Part shown: positions 8,028 through 16,535 of the stretch, one piece after another
How positions within the stretch are numbered: position 1 is the first letter of the stretch
How the letters are laid out: each line of letters starts with the position of its first letter
DNA from: an uncultured Alphaproteobacteria bacterium
GTDB lineage: Bacteria > Pseudomonadota > Alphaproteobacteria > Caulobacterales > Caulobacteraceae
Length of the DNA stretch: 38,301 nucleotides
Assembly (NCBI GenBank): GCA_903892305.1
Contig: CAITHQ010000183.1
Coordinates: 1-38,301, forward strand
Direction of reading: 5' to 3'
Notes under the pieces: generated by a model
Told to the model about the DNA's origin: nothing
The model's database searches: none
The model's input: the letters and a program-made list of their open reading frames with translations, nothing else
Translations under genes and position numbers: made by a program

Positions 8028-9251
8028 GTGACCCGGGAGGACTGCCTAGCCCTTGACGCTGCCGATCCCTTGGCAGGGCACCGCGCCTTGTTCGAGATCC
8101 CCGCAGGCGTGATCTATCTGGACGGAAACTCCCTTGGTGCCTTGCCCAAGGCGGTCCCTGCACGGCTGGCAAAGGTGGTCGCGGAAGAGTGGGGGAGGGA
8201 CCTGATCCGAAGCTGGAATACTGCCGGTTGGATCGACCTGCCGGTCAAGGTCGGGGCCAAGATCGCACCGCTCATAGGCGCGCATCCCGACGAAGTTATC
8301 GCCTGCGACTCCACCTCAGTTAACCTGTTCAAGCTGGCAGCAGGTGCCCTGGCCCTTAGGCCAGACCGACACGTGATTGTCACTGAGCCCGGAAATTTCC
8401 CCAGTGATCTCTATATTTTGCAGGGGCTTGCTGATCTGGTGCCGGGGCTCGAAATCCGCGTGACCCCGAGGGCAGAGCTTGCCGATGCGCTCGACGAGTC
8501 TGTGGCCCTGCTTCTGCTGACCGAGGTCCACTACAAGACCGGTGAGCTCCATGACATGACGGCCTTGTCCACCAAAGCCCGCGAGGTGGGTGCCCTGACC
8601 CTCTGGGATCTGAGTCACTCGGCGGGGGCCATGCCCGTCAATCTGACCACCTCAGGTGCCGACCTGGCCGTTGGGTGTGGCTATAAATATCTGAATGGGG
8701 GTCCAGGTGCCCCAGCCTTTGCCTTTGTCGCCCGCCGCCATCAGGAGGCATTCAAATCACCCCTGACTGGCTGGATGGGCCATGCGCAACCTTTCGCCTT
8801 TGACGACGATTATCGGCCAGGGGTGGGCATGGCACGGCTCTTGTGCGGCACGCCTCAAGTGCTGAATATGTCGGCCTTAGACGCCGCTCTCAGCGTCTTC
8901 GAGGGGATCGATATGGGGATGGTTCGGGCGAAGTCGATCGCCCTGGGGGACCTCTTTCTCACCTTGGTTCAAGACAGATGCGACGGCTTGAGTCCGGCCT
9001 GTCCATTGAGCGGCGCACAGCGGGGCAGTCAGGTGGCGCTTAGGCATCCCAATGGCTATGCCATCGTCCAGGCCCTGATCGATCGTGGCGTCATCGGCGA
9101 TTTTCGAGCGCCAGATATTCTTCGCTTTGGCTTGACGCCCCTCTACATCGGCTATGCCGACGTTTGGGATGCCGTTGACCACTTAGCGCAGATCATGGCC
9201 ACCGAAGCCTGGCGTGAGCCGAGATATGCTGAGGTCGCGGCGGTCACCTGA
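8028..9251 (+). CDS. kynU: Kynureninase
   Basis: 407 aa, GTG start; IYLDGNSLGALPKAV, CDSTSVNLFKL, LWDLSHSAGAMPVNL, CGYKYLNGGPGAPAF (PLP lysine), GWMGHAQPFAF. Confidence 0.93.
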   Translation: MTREDCLALDAADPLAGHRALFEIPAGVIYLDGNSLGALPKAVPARLAKVVAEEWGRDLIRSWNTAGWIDLPVKVGAKIAPLIGAHPDEVIACDSTSVNLFKLAAGALALRPDRHVIVTEPGNFPSDLYILQGLADLVPGLEIRVTPRAELADALDESVALLLLTEVHYKTGELHDMTALSTKAREVGALTLWDLSHSAGAMPVNLTTSGADLAVGCGYKYLNGGPGAPAFAFVARRHQEAFKSPLTGWMGHAQPFAFDDDYRPGVGMARLLCGTPQVLNMSALDAALSVFEGIDMGMVRAKSIALGDLFLTLVQDRCDGLSPACPLSGAQRGSQVALRHPNGYAIVQALIDRGVIGDFRAPDILRFGLTPLYIGYADVWDAVDHLAQIMATEAWREPRYAEVAAVT

Positions 9252-9306
9252 TGGAAAAAGGTTGCGCAGGGCAGGCTGCCGCTCTTAGCTGCACGAAAAT
9301 CAAGGG

Positions 9307-10140
9307 ATGGAAACCATGACCGACTCCGTGACCCAAGTGCGCGCCGATACCGCTGATGAAGTGCTCTATGATGTCAGCGAGGGCATTGCGACCCTGACGC
9401 TAAACCGTCCTGAGCGTCTGAACACCATTTCTGGCCCCATGCTGGCCCAGATCACACAGCTTCTCATCAAGGCCAATGAAGACCCAGCTGTTCGCGTCGT
9501 GATCCTAACCGGGACGGGTCGCGCCTTCTGCGCAGGTCTTGACCTCGTGGACGCCACCCAGGGATCTGGGATCGGCTCTCAGCCCAACAATGTTTCGGTC
9601 AATCTGGACCTGCGCAATACGCCGCCGACGGTCCTGTTTGCCATGGATAAGCCGACCATTTGCGCCCTGAATGGCTCAGCGGCTGGCTATGGCCTCGACA
9701 CGGCCCTGGGTTGCGACATTCGGGTCATGGCTCAGAGCGCTAAGATGGCGGCAGCCTTCGTCAAGCGCGGCGTCGTACCAGAGTCCGGCGGAACCTGGAT
9801 CCTGCCCCGACTGCTGGGCTGGTCCAAGGCGGCCGAGCTTATCTTTACCGGTCGGACTCTTACCGCCCAGGAAAGCGTTGAAATGGGGCTGGCCTCCCAC
9901 GTGGTCCCAGATGCCGAACTGCCTGCCTATGCTCGGGCACTCGCGCTGGAAATGGCGGCAAACGCGCCCCTCGCAGTTCAGTCGGCCAAGCGTTTGATGA
10001 GGATGGGCCTGAGCGAGACCTTTAACGATCACGTCCACCATGTTTATCTGCAGTTCCTGCAGCTGATCCGCACCCAAGACTTCCGCGAAGGGATGACTTC
10101 CTTCCTTGAAAAGCGACCCGCAGAGTTCAAGGCACGCTAG
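9307..10140 (+). CDS. Enoyl-CoA hydratase/isomerase family protein
   Basis: 277 aa; LNRPERLNTISGPML, GRAFCAGLDL, ALNGSAAGYGLDTALGCDIRV. Confidence 0.93.
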   Translation: METMTDSVTQVRADTADEVLYDVSEGIATLTLNRPERLNTISGPMLAQITQLLIKANEDPAVRVVILTGTGRAFCAGLDLVDATQGSGIGSQPNNVSVNLDLRNTPPTVLFAMDKPTICALNGSAAGYGLDTALGCDIRVMAQSAKMAAAFVKRGVVPESGGTWILPRLLGWSKAAELIFTGRTLTAQESVEMGLASHVVPDAELPAYARALALEMAANAPLAVQSAKRLMRMGLSETFNDHVHHVYLQFLQLIRTQDFREGMTSFLEKRPAEFKAR

Positions 10141-10143
10141 ATT

Positions 10144-11406
10144 TCAGGGCTCCGGTGGAGACCAGAGCTCGGGAGTTTTGGTCCTTCGGAAGACGCGTAG
10201 CGCCAAGCCCAGACCTGTTCCGACGGCAATGGCCACGGTCAGATCCGCCAGGACGGTCAGGAACAGGGTGATGAAGAAGACAGCCTGATCGGGCAATTTC
10301 GCGGACAAGCGTTCGCCCCAACGATGGGGCTCACTCATATTCCAGGCCGTAACTAACAAAAGACCTGCGAGGGCTGGCATTGCGAGATATCCAGCTAAGG
10401 GGGCCGCGAATACTAGAACCAGAAGTATGACAAGGGCGTGGATTATGCCTGATACCGGCGTTTTGCCACCCGCTCTGACATTGGTTGCGGTGCGGGCAAT
10501 AGCACCCGTAGCTGGTAGGCCGCCAAACATGGCTGATGCGAAATTGGCCACACCCTGGGCCATAAGCTCGGCATTGGGGCGGTGATCCCCGCCAATCATC
10601 CGGTCGGCTACAATCGCTGAAAGCAGTGACTCAATCCCAGTCAGAAGTGCGATGAGCAAGGCCGATGGTAGGAGATCCCTTGCTTGGGACAGGTTGAAAG
10701 CGGGGAATGAAGGCGTCGGCAGCCCCCTCGGCAGGTCGCCGTAGCGTGAAGCGATCGTGTCGACCTGCAAATGGAAGAGCGTGACCAAGGCGGAGGTTAT
10801 GGCAATGGCGACAATCAGTCCCGGAAGGCGAGGAGCCAATCGGCGGAATAGGACGATCAGCACCACAGCGACGACGCCAATGCCGATAGCTTCCGGACTT
10901 AGTGTCGATCGGGCTGACCAAAGGGTCTCAATCTTGGGAATGAACTCTGCCGGTAGTTTCACAACAGTCTGGCCCAAAAAATCCTTCAACTGGCTGACCC
11001 CAATGATGACCGCTATGCCGACTGTAAAGCCTTCGATCACGGCCTCAGGAATGTAAGCGATTAGCTTTCCAGCGCGACAGATTGCAGCGACCGTTAGGAT
11101 CGCCCCGGCCATAGCTGTCGCCATTACAAGGCCTTGGTAGCCGTGGCGGGTTATGACGCCGTAGACCACGACGATGAATGCGCCGGTTGGTCCGCCGATT
11201 TGTACGCGGCTACCGCCGAGCAATGAAATGAGGAAGCCGCCAATGACGGCCGTTACAAGGCCAACGGCCGGGGTGGCCCCTGAGGCTATCGCAATGGCTA
11301 TGCTCAGGGGCATAGCGACGAGTGCCACGGTTATGCCGGCAAAGAGGTCCGCAAGAAAGAGACCTTTGGAATAGCTGGCCAGTGTCGTGATGATTTTGGG
11401 TTTCAC
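10144..11406 (-). CDS. SulP-family inorganic anion transporter lacking a STAS domain
   Basis: 420 aa; DLFAGITVALVAMPLSIAIAIASGATPAVGLVTAVIGGFLISLLGGSRVQIGGPTGAF; ends soon after the last TM segment. Confidence 0.88.
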   Translation of the reverse strand: MKPKIITTLASYSKGLFLADLFAGITVALVAMPLSIAIAIASGATPAVGLVTAVIGGFLISLLGGSRVQIGGPTGAFIVVVYGVITRHGYQGLVMATAMAGAILTVAAICRAGKLIAYIPEAVIEGFTVGIAVIIGVSQLKDFLGQTVVKLPAEFIPKIETLWSARSTLSPEAIGIGVVAVVLIVLFRRLAPRLPGLIVAIAITSALVTLFHLQVDTIASRYGDLPRGLPTPSFPAFNLSQARDLLPSALLIALLTGIESLLSAIVADRMIGGDHRPNAELMAQGVANFASAMFGGLPATGAIARTATNVRAGGKTPVSGIIHALVILLVLVFAAPLAGYLAMPALAGLLLVTAWNMSEPHRWGERLSAKLPDQAVFFITLFLTVLADLTVAIAVGTGLGLALRVFRRTKTPELWSPPEP

Positions 11407-11474
11407 GCCTCGAGCTTAGGCCCTTATCGCTTGCTCGAGCAATTTACGTAGATGTCCGGAGGCGGAGTGCCTCT

Positions 11475-12029
11475 TCAGCTCAGAAATTTTGCCAGAAAAT
11501 CTGGATGGATCGACCAGCCCAGAAAGCCTGCCAGTCCCATGATCACGCCAAAGCCGCCAGCAACCCAGCCGATATAGAGCAGCCAGCGCGTCTCCACCAA
11601 GGCGGCGACCGCTGCCAGGGACACAGCAATGGATATAAGGGCGTCTGACATATCGAACTGATCGTCATGGATGTTCAGAGCGTCATAGAGTCCCTCTTGG
11701 TCCTTGGCCTGAGCCTGAACTTGGGGGGCCTCTTTCGTGTATTTGGCGATCTCTGAATCTAGGGTTTTAAGCGCTGCATCCGCTTGATCGCCCCGGCTCG
11801 TCAGGGCGATTTCGAGCCGAGCTGTCTGTGCAATGTGGAGCTTCGTCTTGACCGCTTGATATTCGGACCATCGGTCAACGGAGTCTGCCTTGGCCTGCTG
11901 CATGGCCTGGACCAGGTTGTCATCCTTGACCTTAGAAATTCCCATGAAGACAGAAAGCGAAACGACCGTGATCGCCACCATGCGATTGAGCGACCTGTTA
12001 GATCCTCCCTCAGACAGATCAGTGTCCAT
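11475..12029 (-). CDS. DUF4337-like membrane protein
   Basis: 184 aa; N-terminal TM, coiled QAKADSVDRWSEYQAVKTKLH, two C-terminal TM segments. Confidence 0.65.
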   Translation of the reverse strand: MDTDLSEGGSNRSLNRMVAITVVSLSVFMGISKVKDDNLVQAMQQAKADSVDRWSEYQAVKTKLHIAQTARLEIALTSRGDQADAALKTLDSEIAKYTKEAPQVQAQAKDQEGLYDALNIHDDQFDMSDALISIAVSLAAVAALVETRWLLYIGWVAGGFGVIMGLAGFLGWSIHPDFLAKFLS

Positions 12030-12069
12030 GTGTTTTCATCCAGTTGTAGCTTTTTAGGTGGGGTCTGCG

Positions 12070-12906
12070 TCAAAACCGTCGCGAGAGGCCAAGGTAGATC
12101 TGCTGGCGCGGCGTCGCCGTGTTCAACCCGACATTGACGCCTGTGTCCCATTGTAGATTTTGGTTCCATGACGGGATCCAGGCAAGACCGAGGTCGGCTG
12201 AAACCTGAGTGACACTTCCCGAGGGTTCAAAGTTTTTACTAGCCCAGATTTCAGCGGAAAAGCTGGTTGTGGGCGTTACAGACTTGGTGAGGCTGACGAG
12301 ACCTGCGGCATTCAGATGGCGGCCATTTCCAGCATCATTCTCTAGGGCATCGAGTTCTGGATCAAATAAGAGCTGGAGATCATCGGTCAGGGCCAGCTGG
12401 ACCGGCAGGATGACACCGCCTTCAACCTTGCCATTGCCCAGGCCCTTGCGCGCGGTGGGCAACTTTAAGAAGGGGCTGATTGAAACATCCACCTTGCCAC
12501 TTTTTAGAACCGATTTCAGTTTCAGGATCGTGTCGCCAAGTCCGGCGAGGCTTTTGCCGGCCGCATGGTCCGACGTGGTTGTCGACAGATAGGGGGATGG
12601 ATTGAATTCAAGGTCTAGGGTCTGTGTGAGTCCGTATTTCAGGGTTGGACTCGCCAAGGTCCATGTGCGGCTTTTGACGCCTCCGCTGGATATCTCCGTC
12701 ATATCTGCGAGATCAGTTTCGACCTGCCAATGACCTTGATCGACCGTGCATGGCCCCGTTGATTTCGTCGGTCGGTCCGTACAAAGGGTTTTAAGGGAGG
12801 GTTGGCTTGGCTCTGCTGCCGATGCAGTACCGGCGACAAGTAGAAACAAAGCTAGCAGCAGACCAGGACCACGCATGCAAAGCCCTCCATAAATCGTCGC
12901 GGACAT
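12070..12906 (-). CDS. Outer-membrane MetA-pathway-of-phenol-degradation-type porin/transporter
   Basis: 278 aa; signal peptide; CTDRPTKSTGPCTVDQGHWQVETDL, beta-rich, C-terminal aromatic residue (LSRRF). Confidence 0.7.
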   Translation of the reverse strand: MSATIYGGLCMRGPGLLLALFLLVAGTASAAEPSQPSLKTLCTDRPTKSTGPCTVDQGHWQVETDLADMTEISSGGVKSRTWTLASPTLKYGLTQTLDLEFNPSPYLSTTTSDHAAGKSLAGLGDTILKLKSVLKSGKVDVSISPFLKLPTARKGLGNGKVEGGVILPVQLALTDDLQLLFDPELDALENDAGNGRHLNAAGLVSLTKSVTPTTSFSAEIWASKNFEPSGSVTQVSADLGLAWIPSWNQNLQWDTGVNVGLNTATPRQQIYLGLSRRF

Positions 12907-13186
12907 CCATGCTTTTGGGACCTGCGAAAACTGAGCCTGCCACTAGGACTCAATAATGGCGATTTCTGGGAAAGGGACGACTCTGCACGATGGCGGCCCA
13001 GGGCTTAGAGGCCGATAGCCGAAGTGGGTCACTTCGCAGATCTACCCAAAAAGCATGCGATGACGCCCAAGGATTGGGCACCTTTCGATTGCCATAAACC
13101 TTTCGGGCAAATCATCGCCCTGAATCGTTGTCTCCCGGCCCGACTTTTCGCTTCTGTAGTGTCAACAGCAGTTTGGCGGTGGTGAT

Positions 13187-14779
13187 ATGCAATCGGATTC
13201 CATGGGCGGTCGCGGGTTTTCCCGCAGGGCTTTCCTCGAGGGCTTGAGCAGTGTCGGGGGGTCTGCACTCCTTTTAGCGGGGATGACCGCTATGGGCTTT
13301 GGAATTGCTTCGGCCCAAGCGGCACCCCCGAAATTGACGGGTGGCGGCGGCAAGAAAATCGTCGTCCTCGGTGCTGGGGTCGCCGGCATGACCAGCGCCT
13401 ATGAGCTGTCTAAAGCCGGATACGATGTCACGGTCCTCGAAGCCCGCAGCTTTGCTGGCGGACGCTGTCAGACCGCGCGGAAGGGCTTCAAGCTGACGGA
13501 ACTGGGCGGTGAGACTCAGGTCTGTGACTTCGATGATGGTCATTACATCAACCACGGCCCATGGCGGATCCCGTATCATCACCAGTCGACGCTGCATTAC
13601 ACCAAGGAATTCAACATTCCCCTGGAGGTCTTCGTCAACGATAATGACAATTCCTTCGTCATGTACGGCAAGGGCAAGGGCCCTCTGAATGGCAAACCGA
13701 TCCGCAAGGGTCAGGTGGCAGCCGATGTCCGTGGCGGCGCAGCTGAAATCCTCGCCAAGGTGGTAAAGCAAGGTGCCCTGGATCAGCAGATGACGGCAGA
13801 CGATCGGGATAATCTGATCGCCTACTTGGTCCACGAGGGTTATCTGACCAATGACCTTGCGTACAAGGGTACGGACGGTCGTGGTTTTGATGTCTATCCG
13901 GGCCCTGGGGTTGATCCTGGACCGGGCAAGCCGTCAACGCCCAACGGTTTCAGCGATGTCCTGGCAGGCGGAGCCTGGAAGACTCTCGGCTCAGTGACGG
14001 GCTATGAGCAGCAGCGCACCATGTTCCAGCCCGTCGGCGGCATGGATCGCATTGCCAAAGGTTTTGAGGGCGCCGTTGGGCACCTGATCAAGTACTCAAC
14101 TCAGGTCAAGTCATTCAAACAGAACGCTAAAGGGGTCGAAATCGCCTACACTGACGCCGAGGGTAAGCCTGGGGTGATCAAGGCCGACTACTGCGTCTGC
14201 ACCATCCCCTTGTCGGTTCTGCGGCAGATGGACTTCCAAGTCTCAAAGAAGTTCAAGGAAGCGATCGGCGCGGTCTCCTATGCCCTGGTGGGCAAGATCG
14301 GCCTGCAGATGAAGCGCCGCTTCTGGGAGGAAGATCATCAGATTTACGGTGGGCACGTCTATTATGACGACCCGGAAATCCAGACCATGTCTCTGCCGTC
14401 CTATGGCTGGCAGGGTAAGAAGGGTGTCCTGCTAGGGTATTATCACTTTGGGGCCCAGGCGGCTAAGGTCAGCGCCCTGTCGCCGGCCGAACGGGCTATG
14501 GTTTCTGGCCGAGCCGGCGACCGGGTGTTCAACGGCTTTTCGTCAAATATCGAGACCTCGTTCTCTGCGGCCTGGCACCGGATCGAGCACAATCTGGGTG
14601 GTTGGGCCCAATGGGACGATGAAGGTCGAGAGACTGCCTACCCCATCCTCTGCGAGCCTGATGGCCGCCTTTATCTGGCGGGAGAGCATCTCAGCTACAT
14701 TACCGGCTGGCAGGCCGGCGGCATCGAAAGTGCGTGGCAGCAGATTACCAAGCTGCACGCTCGGATCAACGCGGCCTAA
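13187..14779 (+). CDS. Tat-exported flavin monoamine oxidase/dehydrogenase family protein
   Basis: 530 aa; SRRAFLEGLSSVGGSALLLAG Tat signal; KIVVLGAGVAGMTSAYELSKAGYDVTVLEA FAD motif; LYLAGEHLSYITGWQAGGIESAWQ. Confidence 0.9.
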   Translation: MQSDSMGGRGFSRRAFLEGLSSVGGSALLLAGMTAMGFGIASAQAAPPKLTGGGGKKIVVLGAGVAGMTSAYELSKAGYDVTVLEARSFAGGRCQTARKGFKLTELGGETQVCDFDDGHYINHGPWRIPYHHQSTLHYTKEFNIPLEVFVNDNDNSFVMYGKGKGPLNGKPIRKGQVAADVRGGAAEILAKVVKQGALDQQMTADDRDNLIAYLVHEGYLTNDLAYKGTDGRGFDVYPGPGVDPGPGKPSTPNGFSDVLAGGAWKTLGSVTGYEQQRTMFQPVGGMDRIAKGFEGAVGHLIKYSTQVKSFKQNAKGVEIAYTDAEGKPGVIKADYCVCTIPLSVLRQMDFQVSKKFKEAIGAVSYALVGKIGLQMKRRFWEEDHQIYGGHVYYDDPEIQTMSLPSYGWQGKKGVLLGYYHFGAQAAKVSALSPAERAMVSGRAGDRVFNGFSSNIETSFSAAWHRIEHNLGGWAQWDDEGRETAYPILCEPDGRLYLAGEHLSYITGWQAGGIESAWQQITKLHARINAA

Positions 14780-14789
14780 GGGGAGGGGC

Positions 14790-15191
14790 ATGGTGTCTAT
14801 AGTTTCGCGCCTCGCAGTTGGGGCGTTTGCACTTGTACTGGCGGCGACCCCGGTTGCCGCCTTCGCCGCCGGGGGGCAGTCCCTGTTCATGGATAACTGC
14901 GCCGCATGTCATCAGCCCAACGGTGTCGGCGTCGCCGGGGCCTTTCCTGCTCTAAAGGGCAGCAAGGTGGCCCAGGGTGATCCCAAGGAGCCAATTACAC
15001 GCGTCCTGAAGGGCCGGGGTGGCATGCCATCTTTCCAGAGCGAACTTACCGATTTGGAGATCGCGACGGTCTTGACCTATGTCCGTAGCGCCTGGGGAAA
15101 TAAGGCCGGCCCAGTGCAGGCTACCCAGATTGCGGCCCTGCGCAGTACTGGTCGTCGGGATAATGCCAAGGCGTCACTTTTGGCGCACTGA
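14790..15191 (+). CDS. Monohaem c-type cytochrome, periplasmic
   Basis: In-frame ATG at 14790 after GGGAGGGG (ORF opens at 14448); signal peptide; CAACH haem site; GGMPSFQSELTDLEIATVLTYVRSAWGN. Confidence 0.9.
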   Translation: MVSIVSRLAVGAFALVLAATPVAAFAAGGQSLFMDNCAACHQPNGVGVAGAFPALKGSKVAQGDPKEPITRVLKGRGGMPSFQSELTDLEIATVLTYVRSAWGNKAGPVQATQIAALRSTGRRDNAKASLLAH

Positions 15192-15199
15192 AGAGTTTT

Positions 15200-15238
15200 C
15201 TAGGTGTGGGGGCGGCTCACAGGCCAACCCACGCCTAG
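15200..15238. terminator. Hairpin between convergent genes, probable terminator
   Basis: CTAGGTGTGGG ... CCCACGCCTAG, 11-bp stem with one G.U, weak T-run on + side. Confidence 0.45.
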
Positions 15239-15256
15239 CTTTGGGTTGCCATAGTC

Positions 15257-16438
15257 CTATTCTCTGCCCCAGACGCTAGCTTCAGTGGAGCTTAAGCTTG
15301 CTTCAAAATCCTGAAGTATGTCAGCAATTTCATCAGCTGAAGTCTGCAAGTCTTCTGGATTGGGAAAGCGATAACGCCAGAAACTGGCAATGTGAGACAC
15401 CACACCGATGCCTTCTCCCAAGACCAGGAACATACTGGGCGCATTCATCAAAAAGTCCCGGAAGGCTAAGGGTTTGCCGCTTTCCGTCAGTTCGCGATAG
15501 GCATCATCATAAACCTTGAGCGAACCCGTGATATCGGCACTCTTTTTCCTGATCGCCTTGATAATTCTGCCGCGAGCTTGCTCAACATATCTAAGTTGAT
15601 CAAAGCTTCCGCGCCCGGAGGGTTGTATATTTGGCAAATCTTTAATGACGCTGGCTAGCTTTGGGATCATGTCACTGAGAGACCACTTGTAATATAAAAA
15701 CCCCTTCCAGCTGAACAATCCTTCTCGGAATGTATCTGGATCTAGACGCATGACATGACGAAGGGGTTCTAAGACTTCATCAATATTATTTCCCAAGAGT
15801 GCGATCGCGAGTTTTTCGGTCCGTGCACTACCCCCGTTGGGGAAGGCCAAGGAGATCAGTTGTTGAATTTGGCCGCCAACATAGTTCTGCATTCGCGTCA
15901 TATCGGCTTCAGAAATTCCGAAATAGCAGGATGAAATATCAAAGCCACGTCGGCGCAGATGTTCTCTAAGAATAAACGGATCTAATGATGGTAGTTCATC
16001 TAGGACTTCAAGAAGCAATATATCTCGAGAAAAATCCTGACCATCACGCGCAAAATACTGTAACATGTCTAACCAGCCGGTTTGGCCAACAAACAAAGAT
16101 CTTCCACCAAGATTAAGATCCGTCTTTTCGAATGGAATGATAATCTTGGTAGCAACGGGCTTTCTGCTCTTGAACACATATAACTCATCCGGCCGAACCT
16201 TGTGTTTGACTACAAGGCTTTCATTCAGAGTTGGATTGAGAAAAAAGGGCTTTGTAGCGTAATCAGGGTCGTCGCTGTGTTTATTGCGTATACCGAGAAG
16301 ATTGAGTACGCGACTGGTCGATGCGGTTTTTTGCAGAGCTGCCAAATCTCTTACAGCGCGCGAGTTTTTGGTCGACAAGGGTACCCCCCCAAAATGTGGG
16401 TCAGAGGTCGTTTTTGGCGTCACGTCGGAGGACGGCAC
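15257..16438 (-). CDS. Conserved or orphan hypothetical protein, 393 aa
   Basis: Long uninterrupted ORF with coherent protein-like sequence; GTG at 16438 or TTG at 16378 possible starts; no family recognised. Confidence 0.7.
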   Translation of the reverse strand: MPSSDVTPKTTSDPHFGGVPLSTKNSRAVRDLAALQKTASTSRVLNLLGIRNKHSDDPDYATKPFFLNPTLNESLVVKHKVRPDELYVFKSRKPVATKIIIPFEKTDLNLGGRSLFVGQTGWLDMLQYFARDGQDFSRDILLLEVLDELPSLDPFILREHLRRRGFDISSCYFGISEADMTRMQNYVGGQIQQLISLAFPNGGSARTEKLAIALLGNNIDEVLEPLRHVMRLDPDTFREGLFSWKGFLYYKWSLSDMIPKLASVIKDLPNIQPSGRGSFDQLRYVEQARGRIIKAIRKKSADITGSLKVYDDAYRELTESGKPLAFRDFLMNAPSMFLVLGEGIGVVSHIASFWRYRFPNPEDLQTSADEIADILQDFEASLSSTEASVWGRE

Positions 16439-16535
16439 ACCTGATTCGCACTATGGTGCCTCACACCTGTGGGGTGTGGCAATATGTCGCATACGCATTC
16501 GCGCTTTACTCGTCCGCGAGATGCGTTTCGGCAGC

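Noticed and set aside
16457-16481. TGCC-CACACC/GGTGTG-GCA hairpin between GT39 and the orphan gene as an intrinsic terminator
   Set aside because: No T-run follows on the minus strand, so I cannot call it a terminator; kept only as a possible structure.
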